Assembly: GCA_017307785.1 (NCBI GenBank)
Contig: JAFKGI010000064.1
Span: 1 to 36,226, forward strand
Length of the DNA stretch: 36,226 bases
Reading direction: 5' to 3'
From: Vulcanimicrobiota bacterium
GTDB taxonomy: Bacteria > Vulcanimicrobiota > Xenobia > Xenobiales > JADMJV01
Below the pieces are notes generated by a model. That model did no database searches, had not been told where the DNA came from, and was given only the letters and a program-made list of their open reading frames with translations. Shown here one piece after another: positions 1 to 6,443 of this stretch. The translations under genes were made by a program, and so were the position numbers. The stretch's first letter is position 1, and each line of letters starts with the position of its first letter.

Positions 1-285
1 ATCTACGGTAGTCTGGTGAAATGGGCGGTTTTGGGGCTGCTGGGGGTGGTTTCTACGGGGGCATGTAGATTATCTACGGCGGTGTGTCGGAATGGGCGGT
101 TTTGGGGCTGCTGGGGAGCGGTTTCTACAGGGGCCTGTAGATAATCTACGGTGGTCTGGTGAAATGGGCGCTTTTGGGGCTGCGGGGGGCGGTTTCTACA
201 GGGGTGTGTAGATAATCTACAGCGGTGTGGCGAAACTGAGCGAGTTTTGGGGCTCCTGGGGTGGTGTTGCGGCGGTGGGTAGGAA
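1..285. repeat. Tandem repeat of about 71-72 bp with hairpin junctions
   Basis: Four consecutive units begin at about 1, 72, 144 and 215, each opening with ATCTAC; the fourth is diverged. Units 1 and 3 share GTCTGGTGAAA while units 2 and 4 share GTGTG at the same place, so the array is a dimeric higher-order repeat of about 143 bp and probably continues upstream of the window. Each junction carries two overlapping inverted repeats: CTACAG-GGGC-CTGTAG (best in unit 2) and GTAGAT-A-ATCTAC. The two hairpins share their central GTAGAT and cannot form together. The array ends just before the FNR-like site of the first gene. A minus-strand reading frame crosses it, but I take the array as noncoding. 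Confidence 0.8.
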
Positions 286-292
286 CTGGGGC

Positions 293-304
293 TGATCCAG
301 GTCA
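293..304. promoter_or_regulatory. FNR/CRP-like site upstream of the flavin oxidoreductase
   Basis: The sequence is TGAT-CCAG-GTCA, one mismatch from the TGAT-N4-ATCA palindrome. Its centre (298.5) lies 41.5 bp before the A of the ATG at 340, and CATAGT at 328-333 is a -10-like hexamer. With class II spacing the transcript would start at or next to the ATG, so the mRNA may be leaderless. Function is inferred from the shared motif at three genes. Confidence 0.5.
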
Positions 305-339
305 TAGGCGGGGTGGGTGGGGGCGTGCATAGTGGGGGT

Positions 340-1452
340 ATGAAGAGGAATACGATTCTGGTTTTGGGGGCTGGTCCGGCTGGCCTTTCGATTGGCTACG
401 AGCTGGCTCGGCGCAATCTGGACTTTCTCATTCTCGAGAAGGGGAAGAGTGCGGGCGAGTCTTTTACGCATTATCCGAGGAACATTTTCTTCGGGCCGTG
501 GGTGAACAATACGCTGCCGGGGTCGCGGGTGGGGTGGAACTGGTTGCTGCGGCGTTCGACTCAGCCGGCTTACAGCTGGTATTTGCGGGAGTATGCGCGC
601 CGGCAGGGGTTGCCGATCGAGTATGGGTGCCAGGTGGAGCGGGTCGAGCGGGACCGTCATGGGTTCCTGGTGACCACCCGCCAAGGGGTTCGTTCTTGCA
701 GTCTGGTGGTCAACTGCACCGGCTATTTCAGCACTCCCAATGTGCCCCAATATCCGGGGCAGGACGATTCTCCGATTCCCACGATGCACACCTGTCAATA
801 TCAGACTATCGCCGACCTGCAGAGCCGCTTGCGCAGGAATTCGGGTCGGATTCTGGTGGTGGGGGCGGGGCTGAGCGCGGGCGAGATGATTCTGGATCTG
901 CATCAGCACGGTTTTGAGGTGGCCCTGAGTCATCGGGGCAAGTTGCTCTTCGGGCCCTCCGCCCTGCGCGAGGCGTTGCTTTCTCCCGTTGCCTGGCTGG
1001 CCGAACGCGCCGCTCTGGCCATGGGTTTGCGGCTCAACTCCAATCCGCCCATGGCGGGCGGTAAGACGCGGGCCCTGGTCGAATCGGGCGAGGTGCTGAC
1101 CTATCCGGCCATCGAGCATTTTGCCGGAGAGAGCATTTCTTTCGTCAATGGCTTGAGCAGCCGTTTCGACGGGGTGGTGTGGGCGACCGGCTACCGATAT
1201 ACTCTGGGCCATCTCGGCGATCTGTTACCCGAGGGCGAGGTACAGTTGTCGGAGATGGAATCGCTGGCCGCTCCGGGCCTCTATTTTCTGGGACTGGACC
1301 AGCAGCGCAGCTATCGCAGCCGGTTTCTACGCGGTATTCGCTCGGACGCGCGCCGCCTGGCGCAGTTGTTGGACGAGCGGTTGGCTCGCACCCTGCCGCC
1401 GCCCCCCGTCGAAGAGGCTCTTTTCGACCTGGACCTTGTGGCCGTACCCTGA
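340..1452 (+). CDS. FAD-dependent oxidoreductase, flavin monooxygenase/CzcO-like
   Basis: This 370-residue protein has the two-nucleotide-binding-fold layout of flavin-containing monooxygenases. A FAD-binding GAGPAG motif lies at residues 10-15, a second NAD(P)H-type Rossmann motif (VVGAGLSAGE) at about 173-182, and the ATGY motif at 292-295 is the usual C-terminal FAD segment. The family oxidises soft nucleophiles or small organic compounds with O2 and NADPH in the cytoplasm; the substrate cannot be told from sequence. I prefer the ATG at 340 over the in-frame GTG at 313, because the extra residues are Gly-rich and the ATG sits at the expected start of an FNR-like promoter. The sensor kinase gene follows after 37 bp, so the two are probably cotranscribed. 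Confidence 0.85.
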   Translation: MKRNTILVLGAGPAGLSIGYELARRNLDFLILEKGKSAGESFTHYPRNIFFGPWVNNTLPGSRVGWNWLLRRSTQPAYSWYLREYARRQGLPIEYGCQVERVERDRHGFLVTTRQGVRSCSLVVNCTGYFSTPNVPQYPGQDDSPIPTMHTCQYQTIADLQSRLRRNSGRILVVGAGLSAGEMILDLHQHGFEVALSHRGKLLFGPSALREALLSPVAWLAERAALAMGLRLNSNPPMAGGKTRALVESGEVLTYPAIEHFAGESISFVNGLSSRFDGVVWATGYRYTLGHLGDLLPEGEVQLSEMESLAAPGLYFLGLDQQRSYRSRFLRGIRSDARRLAQLLDERLARTLPPPPVEEALFDLDLVAVP

Positions 1453-1489
1453 GGCAGGCCCAAAAACCGGAATCGAGGAAGTCACGAAA

Positions 1490-2878
1490 ATGCTCGAAAA
1501 TGTGCCGGCCGCTCTACGCGACGAATTGCTGCGATTTTACCTGGCTCTGGACGAGAGTCTGCCTCTTCAGGACTGCCTGCGCTTGTTGCTCGAGGCCAGC
1601 GCCGCCAGCCTGGCTCCCCACCGTCTGGTGGTGGTGGTGCCGCTGGTGGAAAACTGGTTGGCTCTGACCTCAAGCGGCGTTGTCTATCGGGGCCCGGAAC
1701 GGCCCGCCTCGGCCTTCGGACAGCCTGATTCGAGTCAGGCTCTGGTCATCCAGCCCATTGGCTATCCCAACATGGCCGAGAAAGGCTGGATTTGCCTGTA
1801 TGGCGCCGGGGCCGATGCGCGAGCCGAAAGCGAGTTCTCCAGCTGGGCCCACGTGGCTCAACAGCTGGTCAATCGAGCCTGCTATCAGGAGCGACATCAT
1901 TCTTACCAGGCGTTTGTGGAAGCGGCCGTGGACGCGATTATCAAAATCGATCCCAAGGGCACGATTCACTTGTTCAATCCTGGAGCGGCTCGTATGTTTG
2001 GCTACAGTCCCGACGAGGTGCTGGGAAAGAACATCCACATTCTGATGCCTCCGCCCTACGCGGTCGAACACGATGACTACCTGGACCACTACAGCCGCAC
2101 GGGCGAGAAAAAGATCATCGGAATCGGTCGGCGCGTTCCGGCGCGCCGCAAGGACGGCAGCATCTTCCCCGCCCACCTTGCCGTCACCGAATACATGCGC
2201 GGCAGCGAGAAGTTCTTCATCGGGACCCTGCGAGATCTTTCGGACTTTGTGGAAGCCCGCAGCCGGGCCGTGGTGGAGGAGCGCAAGCATCTTTCGCGGG
2301 AACTTCACGACTCGGTTTCGCAGGCGCTTTTTGGCATCGTGCTGGGCACGCTGGCCATCAAGAATGCCGTTCCGGCCGGCGACCCGGCCTCGGAAGCGGT
2401 GGACTATGTGCTGCATCTGGCCGAATCGGGCCTGGCCGAAATGCGTACCCTGATTTTCGAGCTGCGCCCGGAGTCTCTCGAATCCGAGGGGTTGCTGGCC
2501 TGTTTGCGCAAGCAGATCGAGGCCATGGCCAAGCGCTATAAGATCACCATTTCTCTGGAAGGCTGTCAGGATGAACCGGCCCTGGAGTTGCCCATCAAGC
2601 ACGAGGTCTATCGCCTGATTATGGAGTCGCTGCACAATATCGTGAAGCACGCCCAGGCCAAAAACTGTAGCGTCTGGCTCGAGCGGTTACCCGGAGAATA
2701 CCTGGTGCGGGTCGAGGACGACGGCATCGGTTTCGAGGTGGCGGCTGTGCCCCACAACCGGGTTGGCCTTTCCTCGATGCGCGAGCGCGTGGCTCAGCTG
2801 GGCGGGCGGCTGGTGATTGACACCGCTCCCGGCCGGGGCACACGCGTACTGGTCCATCTTCCGGCTTCCAAGACCTGA
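1490..2878 (+). CDS. PAS sensor histidine kinase with FixL-like (possible heme) PAS domain
   Basis: The protein has 462 residues from the ATG at 1490, which has GAGGAAG just upstream; a GTG at 1436 would overlap the previous gene. An N-terminal region of about 120 residues resembling a degenerate GAF fold is followed by a PAS domain (about 135-250), a HisKA_3 dimerisation domain with the phospho-acceptor in RELHDSVSQ (His273), and a NarX-type HATPase with an N-box (MESLHNIVKHA) and DDGIGF. There are no membrane segments, so it is cytoplasmic. The PAS core contains HDDYLDHY (His194) and IIGIGRR (Arg214), matching by position the heme-ligating His200 and O2-contacting Arg220 of Bradyrhizobium FixL. 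HisKA_3 kinases phosphorylate NarL/FixJ-type regulators, and one lies 350 bp downstream. Kinase identity is firm; heme binding is inferred. Confidence 0.9.
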   Translation: MLENVPAALRDELLRFYLALDESLPLQDCLRLLLEASAASLAPHRLVVVVPLVENWLALTSSGVVYRGPERPASAFGQPDSSQALVIQPIGYPNMAEKGWICLYGAGADARAESEFSSWAHVAQQLVNRACYQERHHSYQAFVEAAVDAIIKIDPKGTIHLFNPGAARMFGYSPDEVLGKNIHILMPPPYAVEHDDYLDHYSRTGEKKIIGIGRRVPARRKDGSIFPAHLAVTEYMRGSEKFFIGTLRDLSDFVEARSRAVVEERKHLSRELHDSVSQALFGIVLGTLAIKNAVPAGDPASEAVDYVLHLAESGLAEMRTLIFELRPESLESEGLLACLRKQIEAMAKRYKITISLEGCQDEPALELPIKHEVYRLIMESLHNIVKHAQAKNCSVWLERLPGEYLVRVEDDGIGFEVAAVPHNRVGLSSMRERVAQLGGRLVIDTAPGRGTRVLVHLPASKT

Positions 2879-2887
2879 TCCAGATCA
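2876..2887. promoter_or_regulatory. FNR/CRP-like site upstream of the DUF2892 gene
   Basis: TGAT-CCAG-ATCA is a perfect half-site palindrome and shares TGATCCAG with the site at 293. The centre lies 40.5 bp before the ATG at 2922, and TAAAGT at 2910-2915 is a -10-like hexamer, 28.5 bp from the centre. It overlaps the stop codon of the kinase gene. Confidence 0.5.
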
Positions 2888-2921
2888 TAGACGACCGGTC
2901 TCCCTTCTCTAAAGTGAAGGG

Positions 2922-3092
2922 ATGAGAAACATCGGACCTCTAGATCGATTCCTGCGCGGCCTGGTGGGTGCCGGTCTGACCGCTCTGGCTCTGAACGGGG
3001 AGGACTGGGGCTGGTTCGGGCTGAGTGTCTGGACGACCGCCCTGCTGGAGGTGTGTCCCTTCTATGCGCTGCTGCGCATTTCCACTCGCTGA
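2922..3092 (+). CDS. DUF2892 (YgaP-like) small inner-membrane protein
   Basis: This short gene encodes 56 residues. The N-terminus (MRNIGPLDRFLRG) and C-terminus (CPFYALLRIST) match the DUF2892 family, in which two short hydrophobic helices are joined by a Trp-containing turn and the protein sits in the inner membrane. In E. coli YgaP this domain anchors a rhodanese; stand-alone forms have no defined biochemical role. An FNR-like site lies upstream, and AAGG precedes the ATG closely. It sits between a sensor kinase and its likely response regulator, which suggests a membrane role under the same redox or oxygen control. Family assignment is from recognised motifs and is fairly sure. Confidence 0.8.
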   Translation: MRNIGPLDRFLRGLVGAGLTALALNGEDWGWFGLSVWTTALLEVCPFYALLRISTR

Positions 3093-3227
3093 GTTCGGCT
3101 CTGGCGCGGTTCTTTTTCGGCAGTTCTGGCATTGACCACTGCAGGGCTTGAGATCGGTTTGCATGGTATCAGTCCTTCACGGTTTGATCGGGGAGGGGGC
3201 GAAGTGCGGGGCGGGGAAGCGGCCGCC

Positions 3228-3851
3228 ATGCCCATTTCTGTTTTGTTGGTTGATGATCACACGTTGGTGCGTCAGGGCTTGAAGCTGCTGCTCTCGCAGG
3301 ATCCCGAGATTTCCATCCTGGGCGAAGCCGCCAACGGGCTGGAAGCGCTCGAGCAGGTGGCCAGACTGCATCCGGATGTGGTGTTGATGGATTTGATGAT
3401 GCCGGAGATGGACGGGGTGACGGCCATTGCCCACCTGCGCAAAGATTTTCCCGAGACGGAAGTGATTGCGCTGACCAGCGTTCTGGAAGACGCCTCGGTG
3501 ATCAGCGCAGTTCGTAACGGGGCCATCGGCTATCTACTGAAAGATATGCAGGCCACCGAGCTGTGCCGGTCCATTAAGGCGGCCGCCGCCGGCCAGGTGC
3601 AGCTGGCTCCCGAAGCCGCTTCCCGGCTGATGCGCGAGCTGCGTTTTCACGAGGAAGCGCCGGTGTTGACCGAGCGCGAGCAAGAAGTGCTCGAGCTGGT
3701 TTCCAAGGGGATGTCCAACGCCCAGATCGGCGAGGCTTTGTGCATCGGCGAGAAGACGGTGAAGACCCACGTCAGCCGCTTGCTGCAGAAGCTCAATGTG
3801 CGCAGTCGCACCCAGCTGGCCGTGCACGTCTGGCAGAAGAGCCCGCGTTAG
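3228..3851 (+). CDS. NarL/FixJ-family response regulator
   Basis: From the ATG at 3228 (GGGGAAG upstream) the protein has 207 residues. The receiver domain (1-120) has the acidic pair Asp9/Asp10, phospho-acceptor Asp55 (VVLMDLMMPEMDG), Thr83 and Lys105. A LuxR-type helix-turn-helix follows (about 148-205, starting LTEREQEVLELV, with KTVKTHVSRLLQKL as recognition region). Such regulators dimerise on phosphorylation and bind promoter DNA. The PAS/HisKA_3 kinase at 1490 is the natural partner. A longer in-frame start at 3132 adds a Gly/Arg-rich stretch unlike a receiver and is less likely. The gene overlaps the convergent usp gene by 4 bp. Confidence 0.92.
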   Translation: MPISVLLVDDHTLVRQGLKLLLSQDPEISILGEAANGLEALEQVARLHPDVVLMDLMMPEMDGVTAIAHLRKDFPETEVIALTSVLEDASVISAVRNGAIGYLLKDMQATELCRSIKAAAAGQVQLAPEAASRLMRELRFHEEAPVLTEREQEVLELVSKGMSNAQIGEALCIGEKTVKTHVSRLLQKLNVRSRTQLAVHVWQKSPR

Positions 3852-4297
3852 ACCACCGTGGCGGCCACGTCCTGCAGGCGCGAGATCATCACGGGGCAGG
3901 GGGATTCGCGAGCCAGGCGTTCGGCCACGCTGCCCAGCAGCAGACGGGTGATGCCGCTGCGGCCGTGGGAGCCGATGACGATGAGGTCGGCGCGCTCCTG
4001 GGCCACTTCCTCCAGGATGCGTTGGGCCGGGGAGCCGGGCGGCAGGATCTTGGTGCTGACGCAGCAGCCTTCTTCCCTGAGTTCGTGGGCGCGGGCTTCC
4101 AGATAGTGCTCCTCGTCGCCGCGGGTTTCCACCAGCAGTTGCGAGGCGGTTTCGCCCGGGTAGATGGGCAGTGGCACTTCTTCGACCGTGACCAGCTTGA
4201 GTTCGGCGTTGAAGGCGCGGGCCATGAAGCTGGCCGACTTGAGGGCCGCCTCGGAGTAGATGGAGCCATCGAGTGGCACAACAATCTTGAAAAACAT
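3848..4297 (-). CDS. Universal stress protein, UspA family
   Basis: This single-domain Usp has 149 residues. It starts with the usual beta strand (KIVVPLDGS) and contains the ATP-binding signature G-x2-G-x9-G-S at residues 109-123, so it belongs to the ATP-binding branch. Usp proteins are cytoplasmic and support survival in hypoxia, stasis or oxidative stress; they are typical members of oxygen-controlled dormancy regulons. The ATG is preceded by AGGAGG 9 bases upstream. An FNR-like palindrome lies 56.5 bp upstream of the ATG. The gene ends tail-to-tail with the response regulator, with a 4-bp overlap. Confidence 0.92.
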   Translation of the reverse strand: MFFKIVVPLDGSIYSEAALKSASFMARAFNAELKLVTVEEVPLPIYPGETASQLLVETRGDEEHYLEARAHELREEGCCVSTKILPPGSPAQRILEEVAQERADLIVIGSHGRSGITRLLLGSVAERLARESPCPVMISRLQDVAATVV

Positions 4298-4339
4298 CGG
4301 TAAAATCCTCCTGTCCCCAGCCTAAGCAATGGAACGGAG

Positions 4340-4367
4340 GCGGCCTATGATGTAGATCATAGGCCGC
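4340..4367. promoter_or_regulatory. FNR/CRP-like site within a 12-bp perfect inverted repeat upstream of usp
   Basis: The arms GCGGCCTATGAT and ATCATAGGCCGC flank the loop GTAG. The core TGAT-GTAG-ATCA (4348-4359) fits the palindrome seen at 293 and 2876, and all three continue into CATAG. On the minus strand a weak -10-like TAGGCT (4324-4319) sits 29.5 bp from the centre, as at the other sites. The repeat lies after the stop of the carbonic anhydrase gene, but no T run follows it on either strand, so I favour an operator over a terminator. Confidence 0.55.
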
Positions 4368-4431
4368 TCGATGTGCCGGGCCGTTCTGTCCAGATTCCTG
4401 GAGGCCCGAGAGCCCCGCCTTGCGCCCTGAG

Positions 4432-5070
4432 CTAGAAGCTGCGAACGATCAGGCGGCGGTCCAGGGGCTGTACTTTGCGATAATCCTGAGGCTCTCCGGT
4501 CTGAAGGGGAGCAATTTCCGCGTTGGTAATGCTACCCCGGTCTCGCATCACGAACCAGCTCACATTTTCGCTGTAAGGGAACGTCGTCAGTGAGCCTTCA
4601 TAGTGGTACCAGTTGACCAGGTCGGTCTGTCCGTCCTCGAGCAGCGGAAAGAAGTCGATCGGGTTGATCTTAATTTTGTTGCACAAGCACTTTACCCCTG
4701 GATTGGCCGGGGCTTTTTCGTCCAGCGTGTAGAGAATGCCGATCACGACCAACGGGGAGGGAGCGGCACCGCCCCGTTTGGGCACGTGGATCAGATGAAT
4801 CTCATACTTTGCCTGCTCTCCTTCGCCCACCACGTGTTCCGGATGGGTGTGAAGGTGAATCTTGGCCAGTTGGTATCGAGTGCCACGGAAGGTGAGCTCT
4901 GGAAAGTGGTCCTTCTCTGGCGGATCCACGAGAAAGTTCGCGTGACCCTTCTCGGTCTTGAACTTTCCAGAAATTTTGCAGTCCTTGGGATCGTCAATCT
5001 CAAAAAGATCGGTGCCGCAAGCCAGCGTTAGCGCGTCCGTCTCGTAAAGTTCGATCGGCGATTGGCCCAT
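4432..5070 (-). CDS. Alpha-class carbonic anhydrase, N-terminally short
   Basis: This 212-residue protein carries the alpha-carbonic anhydrase signature and would interconvert CO2 and bicarbonate. Zinc ligands are His72, His74 and His92 (IHLH and YEIHLIH), with Glu78-His79 at the conserved EH pair, His43 at the proton-shuttle position (KGHANF), and SLTTFPYSENVSWFV (Thr162/163) matching the catalytic Thr loop; KVQPLDRR is the C-terminal motif. The protein starts directly at GQSPI, where human CAII has residue 27 onward, so the usual first strand and any signal peptide are missing. A TGA lies four codons upstream in frame, and GAGGGGG precedes the ATG well, so this start looks genuine. It should be cytoplasmic. 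Confidence 0.88.
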   Translation of the reverse strand: MGQSPIELYETDALTLACGTDLFEIDDPKDCKISGKFKTEKGHANFLVDPPEKDHFPELTFRGTRYQLAKIHLHTHPEHVVGEGEQAKYEIHLIHVPKRGGAAPSPLVVIGILYTLDEKAPANPGVKCLCNKIKINPIDFFPLLEDGQTDLVNWYHYEGSLTTFPYSENVSWFVMRDRGSITNAEIAPLQTGEPQDYRKVQPLDRRLIVRSF

Positions 5071-5102
5071 GTTGCCCCCTCAATGTGTCTTGTTTTTAGA
5101 AA

Positions 5103-5108
5103 ATTGTA
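5103..5108 (-). promoter_or_regulatory. Possible -10 element for the carbonic anhydrase gene
   Basis: On the minus strand TACAAT matches the TATAAT consensus at five of six positions, 33 bp before the ATG at 5070. No convincing -35 hexamer is seen, so this is tentative. Confidence 0.25.
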
Positions 5109-5157
5109 AATCTTGCTTCCCAGGGCAGGGCCGCCCTTCCTGCTGCGGTCGCAGTGT

Positions 5158-5197
5158 ACGACCTTCCTTTCCGAGGGTTCTTGAGTCCCTCGGTCGT
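5158..5197 (+). promoter_or_regulatory. Hairpin in the leader of the REC-SpoIIE gene
   Basis: CCGAGGG (5171-5177) pairs with CCCTCGG (5187-5193) around a 9-base loop, and outer ACGA (5158-5161) pairs with TCGT (5194-5197) across a left-side bulge. The right arm ends directly at the AAGGA ribosome site of the ATG at 5208, so the structure could limit or gate translation. No ligand class is recognised. Confidence 0.4.
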
Positions 5198-5207
5198 AAG
5201 GAACCCG

Positions 5208-6443
5208 ATGTCCAGCCAGCCAACAGCCCCTTCCGATCGGCCGCGAGTTTTGATCGTCGATGATGCGCCGGAAAATATCCGATTGTTGATGGGGTTTCTG
5301 GGCAAGATGTGCAGTGTGCAGGCGGCCACCTCGGGGCCGAAGGCTTTGGAGTTCGCCCGCATGGAGCCGCGACCCGACCTGATTTTGCTGGATGTGGTGA
5401 TGCCCGGGCTGTCGGGTTATGAGGTGTGCGAGGAACTGAAGCGGGACCCGGCCACGCTGGGCATTCCCGTGATCTTCGTCACCGGCCTGAACGATGTGGA
5501 TGATGAGAAGCGCGGTCTGGCTTTGGGCGCGGTCGATTACATTTCCAAGCCTTTTCACGCGGAGCTGGTGCGGGCGCGCGTGAGCAATCAGCTGGAGTTG
5601 AAGCGGCACCGCGATCATCTGGAACGCGAAATCCGGCAGCGCACCGACGAGTTGGTGGCGGCTCAGCGCATTCAGCAGCGCCTGCAAAGCGAGTTGGACG
5701 TGGCCAGCCGGCTGCAGCGCTCCATGCTTCCCGAGCCTCTGGTGGGGAAGAAGCGGCCTTCGGAGTTCGCGCTGGCGACCTATCTGCAGGCGGCCCGCGC
5801 GGTCGGCGGTGATTTGTTTGACCACTTCGAGCTGGACGGTCGGCGCCTGCTCTTTCTGGTGGGGGATGTGTCGGACAAGGGAATTCCCGCCGCTCTTTTC
5901 ATGGTGCAGGTACGCACGTTGTTGCGCTCGCTGGCTTCGCGGAGCACCAGCCCGGAAGAGTTGCTGGTGCAGCTCAATGAGGAGCTCTGCCGCGACAACC
6001 AGGCCTGCATGTTCGTGACCGTGGTGTGCGGCTTTCTGCATCTCGACAGCGGAGCCATGCAACTGGCGCGGGGCGGCCACGAGCATCCGCTGCTGGTGGA
6101 GGCGACGGGTCAGGTCCGCTTTCTGGAGTTCGAAGGGGGGCCCGCCCTGGGACTCTGTCCGGGAGCGGACTTTCCCAGTTTCTCGATGACTCTGGGGGAC
6201 GGGGACTTGCTGGCTCTCTACACCGACGGAGTGACCGAGGCGGCCAACCTGGCCTATGAGCTCTATGGAGAGGAGCGGCTGCTGGAAGTGCTGGGTCGGT
6301 CGTGTGATCAGGACCCGGACCAGATGATGGATGCCTTGAAGACTTCGCTGGCCGACTTTGTCTGCGAAGCCGAGCCCTCCGACGACATTACCGTCTTGTT
6401 GCTGCGGAAAAGCCCGTCAGTTACCGGGTATTCCGGCCTCTAA
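5208..6443 (+). CDS. REC-SpoIIE (PP2C) phosphatase response regulator
   Basis: The protein has 411 residues from the ATG at 5208 (AAGGA seven bases upstream). The receiver domain (12-125) has phospho-acceptor Asp62 and Lys114. A charged helical linker (about 125-180) leads to a SpoIIE/RsbU-type Ser/Thr phosphatase domain (190-402) with metal-binding acidic residues in GGDLFD (Asp202), VGDVSDKG (Asp220), YTDGVTE (Asp340) and SDDITVL (Asp392/393). Such proteins, for example HsbR, dephosphorylate STAS anti-anti-sigma factors when their receiver is phosphorylated. The likely substrate is the STAS protein at 8896. The gene ends 27 bp inside the convergent kinase gene. No anti-sigma HATPase domain is attached. 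Confidence 0.92.
   Translation: MSSQPTAPSDRPRVLIVDDAPENIRLLMGFLGKMCSVQAATSGPKALEFARMEPRPDLILLDVVMPGLSGYEVCEELKRDPATLGIPVIFVTGLNDVDDEKRGLALGAVDYISKPFHAELVRARVSNQLELKRHRDHLEREIRQRTDELVAAQRIQQRLQSELDVASRLQRSMLPEPLVGKKRPSEFALATYLQAARAVGGDLFDHFELDGRRLLFLVGDVSDKGIPAALFMVQVRTLLRSLASRSTSPEELLVQLNEELCRDNQACMFVTVVCGFLHLDSGAMQLARGGHEHPLLVEATGQVRFLEFEGGPALGLCPGADFPSFSMTLGDGDLLALYTDGVTEAANLAYELYGEERLLEVLGRSCDQDPDQMMDALKTSLADFVCEAEPSDDITVLLLRKSPSVTGYSGL

Noticed and set aside
1..285. CRISPR-like array
   Set aside because: The whole 71-72 bp unit repeats; there are no unique spacers between short repeats and no cas genes in the window.
3..305. Minus-strand reading frame of 100 codons giving a Pro-rich repetitive protein
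   Set aside because: It follows the tandem repeat, keeps frame only between the 72-bp unit and its neighbours by chance, has no ribosome site, and the repeats are better explained by their hairpins.
1670..2650. Long minus-strand frame opposite the PAS kinase
   Set aside because: It mirrors a well-supported kinase gene; high GC makes long antisense frames common and its product has no motif.
3249..3258. TTGATGATCA as a fourth FNR-like site
   Set aside because: It lies within the VDDH codons of the response regulator and lacks the four-base spacer of the motif.
4340..4367. Rho-independent terminator of the carbonic anhydrase gene
   Set aside because: The stem is perfect but no T run follows on either strand, and its core matches the FNR-like sites at two other promoters.
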